From: Deltaproteobacteria bacterium
GTDB taxonomy: Bacteria > Desulfobacterota > Deferrimicrobia > Deferrimicrobiales > Deferrimicrobiaceae
Direction of reading: 5' to 3'
Assembly (NCBI GenBank): GCA_003105225.1
Contig: PQAK01000202.1
Coordinates: 1-11,352, forward strand
Length of the DNA stretch: 11,352 nt
Shown here: positions 1 to 7,614 of the stretch, piece by piece
Layout: every line of letters begins with the position of its first letter
Position numbering within the stretch: the first letter of the stretch is position 1
Program-made: the position numbers and the translations under genes
The notes under the pieces: generated by a model
The model's input: the letters and a program-made list of their open reading frames with translations, nothing else
What the model was told of the DNA's origin: nothing
Databases searched by the model: none

Positions 1-330
1 CGGCGGGGCCGATCACCTCGATCTCGATCCCCTCGCCCCTTGCCGCGGCCCGGAACGCATCTCCGTTTGACGCCTCCCGCAGGCACGCCGTTCCGCACGC
101 GCGGTACCGGTCCACCCCGAGGCGGTCCATCTCCCTCCGGAACGCCCGCAACACGGAGAGGGATTCCCGGAACTCCGGCTCTCCGATGGCCCCGGTCTCC
201 CGGAGGCGGCGCCCCATGCCGACGATGGCGCGTCGCCGCGCCACGGGGCCGGAACCGTCTCCCCGCCGCGTTCCGCGACGAGCATCCGGATCGTGTTCGT
301 CCCGATGTCAATCGCCGCCAGGCGCGGCAA
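1..330 (-). CDS. Ppx/GppA-family phosphatase, N-terminal part, frameshifted, cut by window edge
   Basis: Exopolyphosphatase/guanosine pentaphosphatase family proteins are ASKHA-fold enzymes that hydrolyse polyphosphate or pppGpp. The start is TTG at 330, eight bases after GGGGGAGGG and inside the last codons of yihY. The phosphate-1 motif follows as AAIDIGTNTIRMLVAERGG (residues 5-23). After that the homologous sequence (RRRAIVGMGRRLRETGAIGE, then RACGTACLREASNGDAF and IEIEVIGPA) is in the -1 frame, so one base seems to be missing near the CCCC at 261-264. Read literally, the first frame runs on to a stop at 13. A downstream ATG at 217 could be mistaken for the start. The catalytic Glu and C-terminal domain lie outside the window, so polyphosphatase and pppGpp phosphatase cannot be told apart. 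Last gene seen in the operon. Confidence 0.8.
261..264 (-). other. Frame break in the ppx-family gene at or near a G4 run
   Basis: The codons before this point (GAA CGC GGC GGG) and the family-like sequence after it (CGG CGA CGC GCC ATC GTC) differ by one base in phase. Adding one G gives a continuous ERGGGDGSGPVARRRAIVG. The exact position could be anywhere between about 235 and 270 because the linker residues are not conserved. Confidence 0.75.
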
Positions 331-1201
331 CCGGTTCGCCCTCCCCCTTCTCCGGGATGGACCCCTCCCCGCCCGTGCGCTCCAGAACCCCGATGACGCT
401 GGCCCCGTACAGATACGCCGCCGCGAAGAGGTAAGCAACGATTATAAAACAAATGATGCTGAACAAGGAACCGTAAAGAAGATTCAACTTGCTGAAACTC
501 TTGACATAAAACCGGAAGCCGCCCTTGATCGCATAAAAAAGGAGAAGGAAGGCCGCGCTTCCGGTCAAGGCATGCGCCACGCGGACGCGAAGCGGCGCAA
601 GATACCGATAGCTCAGATATCCGGCGATGAAGACCAGGCCGGCCAGTGCGCTCTCCCCGATCCCGGTGAGCAGCGCGTGGAACGCCTCGTCCCAGCCCGC
701 CGAGATCCCCTTCGTCAAATAGGCCAGCCCCGACCACAGCGGCGGGACGAGGATGGCGGCCGAGGTCAGGACGATCAGCACCAGGACCAGGACGATGTGG
801 AAAAGGGCGCTGCGCCAATATTGCCTCTTCTCCCGCACTCCCAGCATCACCGCCAGGGAGATGTGGACCGCGTCCGTCGCGGAATAGGAGGTGAACAGGA
901 GCAGGAGCGACCCGATGACGCCGAAGGTCGTTCCGGATTCGATCAATTCCCTCAGGTTCGGAATGAGCACCCGCGCCCCGTAGGGGAAGGTGTCCCTCAG
1001 GATGTATCCCAGCGTCTCGAACGGCAGGTCGTTGCGCCCGATCAGCATGCCGGATGCGGCAAAGACGAAAAAAAGGATGGGGATGGCGGCCAGGAGGAGG
1101 TTGAAGGCCACGGCGGCGCTGTAGACCAGGCCATGGCTCCGGAAGAAGTGGGCGGTTCCGTCGCCCAGCACCTCCAGGATGCGCCTTGCGGCAGGCCTCA
1201 T
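308..1201 (-). CDS. YihY/BrkB-family inner membrane protein
   Basis: A 297-residue integral membrane protein of the YihY/UPF0761 (BrkB, formerly RNase BN) family. The old RNase BN assignment is wrong for this family, and its transport or structural role is unknown. Six hydrophobic segments are visible, about residues 26-50, 93-120, 132-153, 178-200, 208-226 and 245-270. The family features SAAVAFNLLLAAIPILFF and LFTSYSATDAVHISL are present. The ATG at 1201 overlaps the der stop (ATGA) and GGGAG precedes it with a short spacer. The 3' end overlaps the ppx start by 23 bases. The last third (about 431-545) is clearly AT-rich and uses TTG, CTT, TTT, ATA and TGT codons unlike its neighbours. The tail after residue 275 is hydrophilic. 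Confidence 0.9.
   Translation of the reverse strand: MRPAARRILEVLGDGTAHFFRSHGLVYSAAVAFNLLLAAIPILFFVFAASGMLIGRNDLPFETLGYILRDTFPYGARVLIPNLRELIESGTTFGVIGSLLLLFTSYSATDAVHISLAVMLGVREKRQYWRSALFHIVLVLVLIVLTSAAILVPPLWSGLAYLTKGISAGWDEAFHALLTGIGESALAGLVFIAGYLSYRYLAPLRVRVAHALTGSAAFLLLFYAIKGGFRFYVKSFSKLNLLYGSLFSIICFIIVAYLFAAAYLYGASVIGVLERTGGEGSIPEKGEGEPVAAPGGD
441..446 (-). promoter_or_regulatory. Possible internal -10 box ahead of ppx
   Basis: TATAAT, a perfect -10 hexamer, occurs on the minus strand within yihY, in an AT-rich patch. It lies about 110 bases before the TTG start of the ppx-family gene. No good -35 hexamer sits at 16-18 bases (TTGTTC is at only 14), so this is a weak candidate for a separate ppx promoter. 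Confidence 0.25.
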
Positions 1202-2520
1202 TTCTCCCGATAGACGATGCGGATGGGCGACCCGTTGAACCCGAAATGCGCCCGGATCTTGTTCTGCACGTATCGGGTGAAGGATTCGGGAACGCTTTTC
1301 CGGTCCTTCACGAATACAGCGAACGACGGGGGCATCACTCCGATCTGCGTCATGTAGAGCGCCCGGTTCCGGACATGCTTCGACGGGATGGGGACCGTGT
1401 AGATGAACGTCTGCGCCATCTTGTTCAATATCGCCGTCGGGACCCTCAGGCGGAACCCCTCGAACGCCTCCTCGATCTTCTTGAACAGGAGGGGGAGCCC
1501 CTTCCCGCTGGTCGCTACCGTGGGTACGATCGAAGCGAACGCGGCGTATCCCAGACCTTCCTGGATGGCGTGCATCCCCTTCCGCTTGTCTTCCTCTCCC
1601 TTCCAGAGGTCCGCCTTGTTCGCGGCCACGACCACGGCCCGCTCCTCGTTCAGGACATAGCGCAGGATCTGCTGGTCCTGGTGGGTGAGCCCTTCGGAGC
1701 CGTCGATCATCACGACGGCGAGATCGCAGTGGGAAAGCGAGTCGAGGCTCTTGATCACCGAGAACTTCTCCAGGACGTTTTCCGTCTTTCGCTTCGCCCG
1801 GATGCCGGCGGTATCGATGAAGAGGTACCGCTTCCCGCCGAATTTCACGAGGACGTCGATCGCGTCGCGCGTGGTCCCCGGCACTTCCGAGGCGATCACC
1901 CGCTCGTATCCGACGAGGGTGTTCACCAGCGTGGATTTCCCGACGTTCGGGCGGCCGACGATGGCGATCCGGGCGACGCCTTCCTCCGGGCGGGGCTCCG
2001 CCTCGGGCGTCTCAGGGATCAGGGCGGTGACCTCGTCCAGCAGTTCGCCCACCCCCGTGCCGTGCTCTGCGGAAACGGGGAAGATCCTGTCCGCGGCCAG
2101 CTCGTGGAACTGGTCGATGCTTTCCCTCCCCGCCCGCACGTCCACCTTGTTCGCGGCGAGGAAGAACCGCTTCTCCCGCTCGCGCAGCATTCCCGCGATC
2201 TCCTTGTCCAGCGGGAGGACCCCGTCGCGCGCGTCCACGAGGAAGATGACGACGTCGGATTCGTAGATCGCCCGCAGGACCTGCCCGCGCACCTTGGCGA
2301 GAAGGTCGTCGTCCTCCTGCTTCCCCGGCATGTATCCGCCGGTGTCCACCAGGTGGAACCGTTTCCCGTCGACCTCCACGGGCACGGAGACCAGGTCCCG
2401 CGTCACGCCGGGCTCCCCGAACGTGATCGCGCGCCGCCTGCCCGCGATGCGGTTGAACAGGGTCGACTTCCCGACGTTCGGGCGGCCGACCAGCGATATG
2501 GTGAACCCGGTCTTAGGCAT
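1198..2520 (-). CDS. der: Tandem-domain GTPase Der (EngA), 50S ribosome assembly factor
   Basis: Der is essential for late 50S subunit assembly and is the only bacterial GTPase family with two tandem G domains. Both are complete in this 440-residue protein. G domain 1 has GRPNVGKS (12-19), TRD (40-42), DTGG (59-62) and NKVD (124-127). G domain 2 has GRPNVGKS (189-196), TTRD (216-219), DTAG (236-239) and NKAD (301-304). The C-terminal KH-like domain, about 350-440, includes MPPSFAVFVKD and ends with GSPIRIVYREK. The acidic linker at 170-181 is typical. The ATG at 2520 overlaps era by eight bases with little Shine-Dalgarno signal, so translation is probably coupled to era. The TGA overlaps the yihY ATG (ATGA). 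Confidence 0.97.
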   Translation of the reverse strand: MPKTGFTISLVGRPNVGKSTLFNRIAGRRRAITFGEPGVTRDLVSVPVEVDGKRFHLVDTGGYMPGKQEDDDLLAKVRGQVLRAIYESDVVIFLVDARDGVLPLDKEIAGMLREREKRFFLAANKVDVRAGRESIDQFHELAADRIFPVSAEHGTGVGELLDEVTALIPETPEAEPRPEEGVARIAIVGRPNVGKSTLVNTLVGYERVIASEVPGTTRDAIDVLVKFGGKRYLFIDTAGIRAKRKTENVLEKFSVIKSLDSLSHCDLAVVMIDGSEGLTHQDQQILRYVLNEERAVVVAANKADLWKGEEDKRKGMHAIQEGLGYAAFASIVPTVATSGKGLPLLFKKIEEAFEGFRLRVPTAILNKMAQTFIYTVPIPSKHVRNRALYMTQIGVMPPSFAVFVKDRKSVPESFTRYVQNKIRAHFGFNGSPIRIVYREK

Positions 2521-3409
2521 ACCCCAGCCGCGTCAGCGTGGATTCGTTGCGGGTCCAGTCCCTCTCGACCTTCACGAACAGCTCCAAGTATACCCGCTCC
2601 CCGGTCTCTTTCTCCAGTTCCAGCCGCGCCTCCGTGCCGATCTTTTTCAGCACCCGCCCCCCCCGCCCGATGATCATCCCCTTCTGGGAGTCCCGTTCCA
2701 CGTAGATCTCCGCGAGGATCCGCACCAGCCGCTTTTCCGGCTCCTCCTTGTACTCCTCGATCGCGACGGCCACGCTGTAGGGAAGCTCCTCGGACAGCTC
2801 GTTGAACAGCTTCTCCCGGATGATCTCCTTGGCGATGAACCGCATGGGCAGATCGGTCAGGTCCTCCTCGGGGTAATAGGCCGGACCTTCCGGAAGGAGG
2901 TCGAACAGGCCGGAGAGGAATGCGTTCACTCCCTGCCCCTTCGTGGCGGAGAGGAGATACCCCTCCCGGTAGAGACCGCTCTCCATCAGCGCGTTCCGCT
3001 TCGCCTTCGCCGTGCTCTCCCCCATGCGGTCCACCTTGTTGACGACAAGCAGCCGGGGCACGACGACGTTTCCGAGGATCCCCCGCACCAGCGTTTCCTC
3101 CTCGCCGGCCTGCCCGGGGCGGTCGTCCACCAGGTGAACGACAATGTCGGACTCCGAGGCGATCCGCTCTGCGGTACGGACCATGTAGCTGTTCAGGGCC
3201 TTCTTCGGACGGTGGATCCCCGGGCTGTCCAGGAAGACGATCTGCCCCCGCTCCCCGGTGAGGATCCCCGCGATCCGGTCCCTCGTGGTCTGCGGCTTGC
3301 TGGTGACGATGGCGACCTTGGCGCCGAGGATCCGGTTGAGCAGCGTGGACTTGCCGACGTTCGGCCTGCCCAGGAGGGCGACGAACCCGGATTTCTTCCC
3401 TTCCGCCAT
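2513..3409 (-). CDS. era: GTPase Era, 30S ribosome assembly factor
   Basis: Era binds 16S rRNA near its 3' end and assists 30S subunit maturation at the inner face of the membrane. The 298-residue length is typical. The GTPase domain has G1 GRPNVGKS (14-21), a switch region PQTTRDR (40-46), G3 DSPG (62-65), G4 NKVD (125-128) and G5 SATKGQGV. The C-terminal KH domain has GMIIGRGG with the GRGG loop at 248-251, encoded by an eight-G run that stays in frame. It ends in LTRLGYA, like other Era proteins. The ATG follows the rnc TAA with no gap and has AAGG nine bases upstream. The stop overlaps the der start by eight bases. Identity is secure because of the single G domain followed by the KH domain. 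Confidence 0.97.
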   Translation of the reverse strand: MAEGKKSGFVALLGRPNVGKSTLLNRILGAKVAIVTSKPQTTRDRIAGILTGERGQIVFLDSPGIHRPKKALNSYMVRTAERIASESDIVVHLVDDRPGQAGEEETLVRGILGNVVVPRLLVVNKVDRMGESTAKAKRNALMESGLYREGYLLSATKGQGVNAFLSGLFDLLPEGPAYYPEEDLTDLPMRFIAKEIIREKLFNELSEELPYSVAVAIEEYKEEPEKRLVRILAEIYVERDSQKGMIIGRGGRVLKKIGTEARLELEKETGERVYLELFVKVERDWTRNESTLTRLGYA

Positions 3410-4093
3410 TTACGGCCCTTCTTCCAGCCCGAGCTGCGAGAGCAGCTTTTGCGCCGCCTCCATTTCCGCCTCCTTCTTCGTCGCCCCGCTGCCCATCGCC
3501 TCGGTCCCGTCCGTCAGGCGGGCCGCCGCCGTGAACGTGTGGGAGTGCGGGGGGCCGGTCACTTCCAGGAGCCGGTACCTGGGCAGGGGGATCCTGCGCT
3601 TCTGGCACCACTCCTGGAGCCGGCTCTTGGCGTCGAACCCCGCGACCAAGTCGGCCACCTTCTCCTCTTCCCAGAAATGCCCCAGGATGAACTGTTTCGC
3701 TTTTTCGTATCCCCCGTCCAGGAAGACCGCGCCTGCGATCGCCTCCACGGCGTCGGCGATCATCTTGCGGGTCACTCCCCCCCCCTTCTCTCGCACGGAA
3801 GGGTCGGTCTGCAGCAGCTCGGGGACCCCGATCTTCTCGCCGACGCGAACCAGGTTGCGGTTGTTGATGACCGCGGAGCGCGCTTTCGACAGGACGCCTT
3901 CCCCGGTGTCGGGAAGCCTCCGGAACATCTCCTCCGCGACGCACAGGTTCAGCACGGCGTCCCCCAGGAACTCGAGCCGCTGGTAGGACATCTCGCCGGT
4001 ATGGCCGCCGGCGACGGACGCGTGCCGCATCGCCTCCTTGAGAAGCCGCGACGAGGTGAACTTGTATCCGATCCGCCGCTCCAGTTCAGACAT
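3410..4093 (-). CDS. rnc: Ribonuclease III
   Basis: RNase III cleaves double-stranded RNA, processing rRNA precursors and some mRNAs. At 227 residues it matches the E. coli enzyme (226). The endonuclease domain has the signature YQRLEFLGDAVL (37-48). Catalytic Glu41, Asp45, Asp114 and Glu117 are all in place, with the same numbering as E. coli. Gln38 replaces the E. coli Glu38, a common change. The double-stranded RNA-binding domain covers about 154-222 (SRLQEWCQKR to ATKKEAEMEAAQKLL). A nine-G run encodes Lys-Gly-Gly-Gly at 103-106 and stays in frame. The start overlaps mtaB by eight bases and its TAA is directly followed by the ATG of era. The rnc-era pairing is widespread in bacteria. Confidence 0.96.
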   Translation of the reverse strand: MSELERRIGYKFTSSRLLKEAMRHASVAGGHTGEMSYQRLEFLGDAVLNLCVAEEMFRRLPDTGEGVLSKARSAVINNRNLVRVGEKIGVPELLQTDPSVREKGGGVTRKMIADAVEAIAGAVFLDGGYEKAKQFILGHFWEEEKVADLVAGFDAKSRLQEWCQKRRIPLPRYRLLEVTGPPHSHTFTAAARLTDGTEAMGSGATKKEAEMEAAQKLLSQLGLEEGP

Positions 4094-5378
4094 GGGCGCC
4101 CATCCGCTCCCCGGCCACTCCCTTTCCCGCGACCCTTGCCGCGCGCACCTTCAACAGTCCGCCGATATCGGCGCTTCCCCCGGGAATCGTCACCTCCACA
4201 TAATTGCCCGAAGTCCCCGATACCTCGCCCTTTCCCGGGAGAACGGCTTCGGCGAGCACCTCCAGCACTCTTCCGACCTGGCCCTCGAGGAACGCGGCCC
4301 TTTTCTGCGCATCCAGCCGCAGCAGCCGCGCGACCCGCTCCTTTTTTTCCCGGGAGTGGACGTCGTCGGGCCATTGCGCGCTTTCCGTCCCCTCGCGCGC
4401 CGAGTAGGGGAAGACGTGGAGATAGTGTACCGGGATACGCTCGAGGAATCGAACCGTCTCTTCGAAATCTTCCGCGGTTTCGCCGGGGAAGCCGGCGATC
4501 ACGTCGGCGCCGATCTGCACGTTTTCCACCTTGTCCGCGACGCGGGAGACGACCTCGGCGAACTTTCCGGTATCGTACGGGCGGCGCATCCGCGACAGGG
4601 TCTTGTCGCATCCGCTCTGCAGGGGGATGTGCAGGTGCGGACAGATCCGTTCGGACCCGGCGATCGTCTCGATCAGTTTTTCGGTCAGTTCCATCGGCTC
4701 GACGGAACTCAAGCGCAGCCGCACGGTCTCCGTTTCCTTGAGAAGCGACCCGATCAGGTCGGCAAGGCCTTCCTTTTCCCCGCGGTCCGTTCCGTACAGC
4801 CCGATGTGGATCCCCGTCAGCACCAACTCCCGCGCCCCTTCCCGCTCCGCTTCCGCCGCTTTCCCGAGGATCTCTTCCGGGGACAGGGACCGGCTCTTCC
4901 CGCGCGCCAGCGGAACCACGCAGTAAGCGCAGTGGAAATCGCACCCGTCCTGGATTTTGAGGAAATACCGCCGATGCCCCAGCAGCAGATCTGCCGCGTA
5001 TTCCGAAAAAGGGGCCGGATCCGCCGGGTTCCCGCCGCCGATCCGCTGAAGGAGAAGCCCGAGTGCGCCTTCCTCCCCGATTCCGACCCAATGGTCGGCT
5101 TCGGGCAGCCTGCGCCTCTCATCGGGGGAAGTTTGCGCGTAGCAGCCGGTAAGGATCACCGTGGCGCCCGGGTGGTCGCGGCGCGCCCTGCGGACGAAGG
5201 CCCGGCTGTCCCGGTCGGCGCGGTGGGTCACCGTGCAGCTGTTGACGACGATCACGTCGGGGTGCGCCGCCGGGGAAACGACCTCGAACCCGGCCGCGGT
5301 CGCGTCCCGTGCGATGGAGGCGGAATCCGCGAAGTTCGCCTTGCAGCCGACGGTTACGACCGTCAGACGTTTGCGCAT
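4086..5378 (-). CDS. mtaB: tRNA (N6-threonylcarbamoyladenosine-37) methylthiotransferase MtaB
   Basis: A radical-SAM methylthiotransferase that adds a 2-methylthio group to t6A37 of ANN-decoding tRNAs, giving ms2t6A. The 430-residue protein has the three domains of the family. The N-terminal UPF0004 domain has cluster cysteines Cys12 (VGCKANFAD), Cys48 (NSCTVT) and Cys79 (TGCYAQ). The radical-SAM domain has Cys146, Cys150 and Cys153 (CDFHCAYC), followed by LTGIHIGLYG, HLHIPLQSG and DVIAGFPGE. A C-terminal TRAM domain occupies about the last 60 residues. VGCKANFAD and TGIHIG favour MtaB over MiaB or RimO. Both 4Fe-4S clusters depend on Fe-S supply, which suits the desulfurase two genes upstream. 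It overlaps mnmA by 16 bases and rnc by 8. Shine-Dalgarno support for the ATG at 5378 is weak, suggesting translational coupling. Confidence 0.93.
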   Translation of the reverse strand: MRKRLTVVTVGCKANFADSASIARDATAAGFEVVSPAAHPDVIVVNSCTVTHRADRDSRAFVRRARRDHPGATVILTGCYAQTSPDERRRLPEADHWVGIGEEGALGLLLQRIGGGNPADPAPFSEYAADLLLGHRRYFLKIQDGCDFHCAYCVVPLARGKSRSLSPEEILGKAAEAEREGARELVLTGIHIGLYGTDRGEKEGLADLIGSLLKETETVRLRLSSVEPMELTEKLIETIAGSERICPHLHIPLQSGCDKTLSRMRRPYDTGKFAEVVSRVADKVENVQIGADVIAGFPGETAEDFEETVRFLERIPVHYLHVFPYSAREGTESAQWPDDVHSREKKERVARLLRLDAQKRAAFLEGQVGRVLEVLAEAVLPGKGEVSGTSGNYVEVTIPGGSADIGGLLKVRAARVAGKGVAGERMGAHV

Positions 5379-6442
5379 TCGATCCAGCCGCCGCCCAGCA
5401 CCTCATCCCCGTCGTAGAGAACCAGGACCTGGCCCGGCGTCACGCTCTTCTGCGGAGCGTCGAAGCGCACGGAAAGCTTCCCGTTCTCGAAGCGGACCGT
5501 GGACGGGATGCCCGGGTGCCGGTAGCGGACCTTGACCGTCGCGACGAATTCGGCGGCCGGAGGCGCCCCCGCCACGAAGGACGGGCGGTTGACGACCGCG
5601 CCCGTTGCGAGCGTCTCGTCTTCCGTCCCCAGGACCACCTCGTTGCGGTCGGCGTCGATCGCCACGACGTAGAGCGGTTCCTTGGCGGCGATCCCCAGGC
5701 CTTTGCGCTGCCCGACCGTGTAGCGGAGGATCCCCCGGTGGACGCCCAAAACCTTCCCTTCCCGGTCGACGAAGTTCCCTTCCTCTTCGTGGATCCCCTT
5801 GCGGGAGAGAAACGACGCATAGGAGTGGTCGGTCACGAAGCAGATGTCTTGGCTCTCCCTCTTTTCGAAAACGGGGAGCCCCGCATCTTCGGCGATCCGC
5901 CGGACGTCGGCCTTCATCATGGAGCCCACGGGGAACCGGATCCGCCGCAGCCGCTCGGAATCGAGCGAAAACAGGAAGTACGACTGGTCCTTCGACTTGT
6001 CGGGAGCGGCGAACAGCCGCCGCCTGCCCGATGGATCCTCCCGGATGACGGCATAGTGCCCCGTGGCCACCCCTTCGGCACCCAGCTCGTCGGCCTTCCG
6101 GAGCAGCGCCCGGAACTTCAGGTGCTCGTTGCACAGGACGCAGGGGTTCGGCGTCCGCCCGCTGGAGTATTCCTGCACGAACGGGTCGATCACCTCCCTG
6201 CGGAAATCCTCCCGCAGGTTGAGCACGTAGTACGGGATCCCCAGGAGGTCGCACACGCGCCGGGCGTCGTAGAGGTCGTCCAGCGAGCAGCAGGTCCCCG
6301 CCCGGTCCTTCGAGACCGCGGAGAAATCGTACAGGTCCATCGAGATCCCGATGACCTCGAACCCTTCCCGCTGCAGGAGGAGGGCCGCCACGGAGGAATC
6401 GACCCCTCCGCTCATCGCCGCCAGGATGCGCCGTTTGCTCAT
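5363..6442 (-). CDS. mnmA: tRNA 2-thiouridylase MnmA
   Basis: MnmA adenylates U34 of tRNA-Lys, -Glu and -Gln and replaces O2 with sulfur delivered from the desulfurase, in the cytoplasm. The 359-residue protein begins with the PP-loop ATPase motif SGGVDSS (11-17). It has TPNPCVLCN (97-105), GATP-domain TGHYA (127-131), the tRNA-contact DKSKDQSYFL, and SQDICF with Cys201. Cys104 and Cys201 align with E. coli Cys102 and Cys199. Cys101 creates an additional C-x2-C, where E. coli has Asp. A C-terminal beta-barrel includes YTVGQRKGLGI. The ATG at 6442 overlaps the desulfurase TGA; the same open frame continues upstream only as an antisense-free shadow of iscS and is not part of this gene. The end overlaps mtaB by 16 bases. 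Confidence 0.96.
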   Translation of the reverse strand: MSKRRILAAMSGGVDSSVAALLLQREGFEVIGISMDLYDFSAVSKDRAGTCCSLDDLYDARRVCDLLGIPYYVLNLREDFRREVIDPFVQEYSSGRTPNPCVLCNEHLKFRALLRKADELGAEGVATGHYAVIREDPSGRRRLFAAPDKSKDQSYFLFSLDSERLRRIRFPVGSMMKADVRRIAEDAGLPVFEKRESQDICFVTDHSYASFLSRKGIHEEEGNFVDREGKVLGVHRGILRYTVGQRKGLGIAAKEPLYVVAIDADRNEVVLGTEDETLATGAVVNRPSFVAGAPPAAEFVATVKVRYRHPGIPSTVRFENGKLSVRFDAPQKSVTPGQVLVLYDGDEVLGGGWIECANV

Positions 6443-7614
6443 CGGGCCTTGGCCTCCCTGTGGAACAGCGGGGACATGGCGCGCAGCTTGTCGACGACCG
6501 CCTCGATCGCATCCACGACGTAATCGATGTCCGCGTCGGTGTTCCCCCGCCCCAGGCTGAACCGCAGCGCCCCCTGCGCGTCCACGGGATCCGCGCCCAT
6601 CGCCAGCAGGATGGGGGAAGCCTCGACGGAACCCGACGTGCAGGCCGATCCCGAAGAGCAGGCGATCCCCATCATGTCGAGGTTGAGCAGCAGCGCCTCC
6701 CCCTCGACGAACCGGAAGGAGAGGTTGACCGTGTTGGGCAGCCGGTCGGTCGGGTGCCCGTTCAGGACGATCTCGGGGATCCGGTCGAACAGCGCCTTCT
6801 CGAACTTGTCGCGCAGCCGCCGGGTTTCCCGCACCTCCTCGGGCATCCCCTGGCGCAGGAGCGAGAAGGCCTTCCCCATCGCCACGATGCCCACGACGTT
6901 CTCGGTCCCGCCGCGCCGCCCCCGCTCCTGGTGCCCGCCGTGGATCACCGATTCCAGTTCGATTCCCTTGCGCACGATGAGCCCGCCGGCGCCTTTGAGC
7001 CCGTTCACCTTGTGCCCGGAGAAGGTGAGCATGTCGACGGGCAGCGTCTTCCAGTCGATGGGGATCTTGCCGGTCGCCTGCACGGCGTCGGTGTGCATCA
7101 GGACGCCCGCCTCTCGCGCGATGCGCCCGATCTCCGCGACGGGCATGATGCAGCCGGTCTCGTTGTTGGCGTGCATGACGGAGACCAGGACCGTGTCCTT
7201 CGTGATCGCCTTGCGGACCGTGTCCGCCTCCACGATCCCCTGCCGGTTGACCGGCACATAGGTGACGCGGAACCCCTGCGCCTCCAGGAACTTGCCGGTG
7301 TTCATGATCGCGGGGTGCTCGACCGCGGTGGTGACGATGTGCTTCCCGGCGTTCCCCTTGCGGTACGCGACCCCCTTGATCGCGAGGTTGTCGCTCTCGG
7401 TCCCCGAGCTGGTGAACACGACCTCCAGCGGCTGGCACCCGAAGAACGCGGCGATCTCCTGCCGCGCGTCCTCCACTTCCCGGCGCACCTCCCGCCCCGC
7501 CCAGTGGATGCTCGAGGGGTTCCCGAACTGTTCCGCAAGAAACGGCGCGACCGCCTTCTTTACCTCGGGATGGACCGGGGTCGTCGCATTGTGGTCGAGG
7601 TAGACCTGTCTCAC
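6439..7614 (-). CDS. iscS: Cysteine desulfurase, NifS/IscS class I
   Basis: A PLP enzyme that converts L-cysteine to alanine and an enzyme-bound persulfide, the sulfur source for Fe-S clusters and for tRNA thiolation by MnmA. With a GTG start at 7614 it has 391 residues, a normal length. The start is supported by GGGAGGT six bases upstream, by the family opening VYLDHNATTPVHPEV, and by GTGA overlap with the rrf2 stop. Visible sites: HPAI (100-103), NNETG (150-154), HTDAVQ (174-179), the PLP lysine Lys202 in SGHK, GGTEN (235-239), and the catalytic loop SSGSACTSGS with Cys325. A further Cys319 lies just before this loop. No iscU or nifU scaffold is adjacent. Its TGA overlaps the mnmA ATG (ATGA), fitting direct sulfur transfer to MnmA. 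The choice between the names iscS and nifS is uncertain. Confidence 0.95.
   Translation of the reverse strand: MRQVYLDHNATTPVHPEVKKAVAPFLAEQFGNPSSIHWAGREVRREVEDARQEIAAFFGCQPLEVVFTSSGTESDNLAIKGVAYRKGNAGKHIVTTAVEHPAIMNTGKFLEAQGFRVTYVPVNRQGIVEADTVRKAITKDTVLVSVMHANNETGCIMPVAEIGRIAREAGVLMHTDAVQATGKIPIDWKTLPVDMLTFSGHKVNGLKGAGGLIVRKGIELESVIHGGHQERGRRGGTENVVGIVAMGKAFSLLRQGMPEEVRETRRLRDKFEKALFDRIPEIVLNGHPTDRLPNTVNLSFRFVEGEALLLNLDMMGIACSSGSACTSGSVEASPILLAMGADPVDAQGALRFSLGRGNTDADIDYVVDAIEAVVDKLRAMSPLFHREAKAR

Noticed and set aside
1186..2673. Long plus-strand frames covering der (495 codons) and similar plus-strand frames over mtaB, the desulfurase and cimA
   Set aside because: Each mirrors a conserved minus-strand gene, has no domain features, and lacks a convincing ribosome binding site.
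2294..4741. An 815-codon open frame on the plus strand opposite der, era, rnc and mtaB
   Set aside because: It has no recognisable domains, is rich in Arg, Pro and Ser, and runs antisense to four unmistakable genes. Long antisense frames are expected from third-position GC bias.
5363..7438. A 691-codon open frame that would extend MnmA far upstream
   Set aside because: Everything upstream of 6442 is an out-of-frame reading of the desulfurase gene. MnmA homology begins at MSKRRILAAMSGG.
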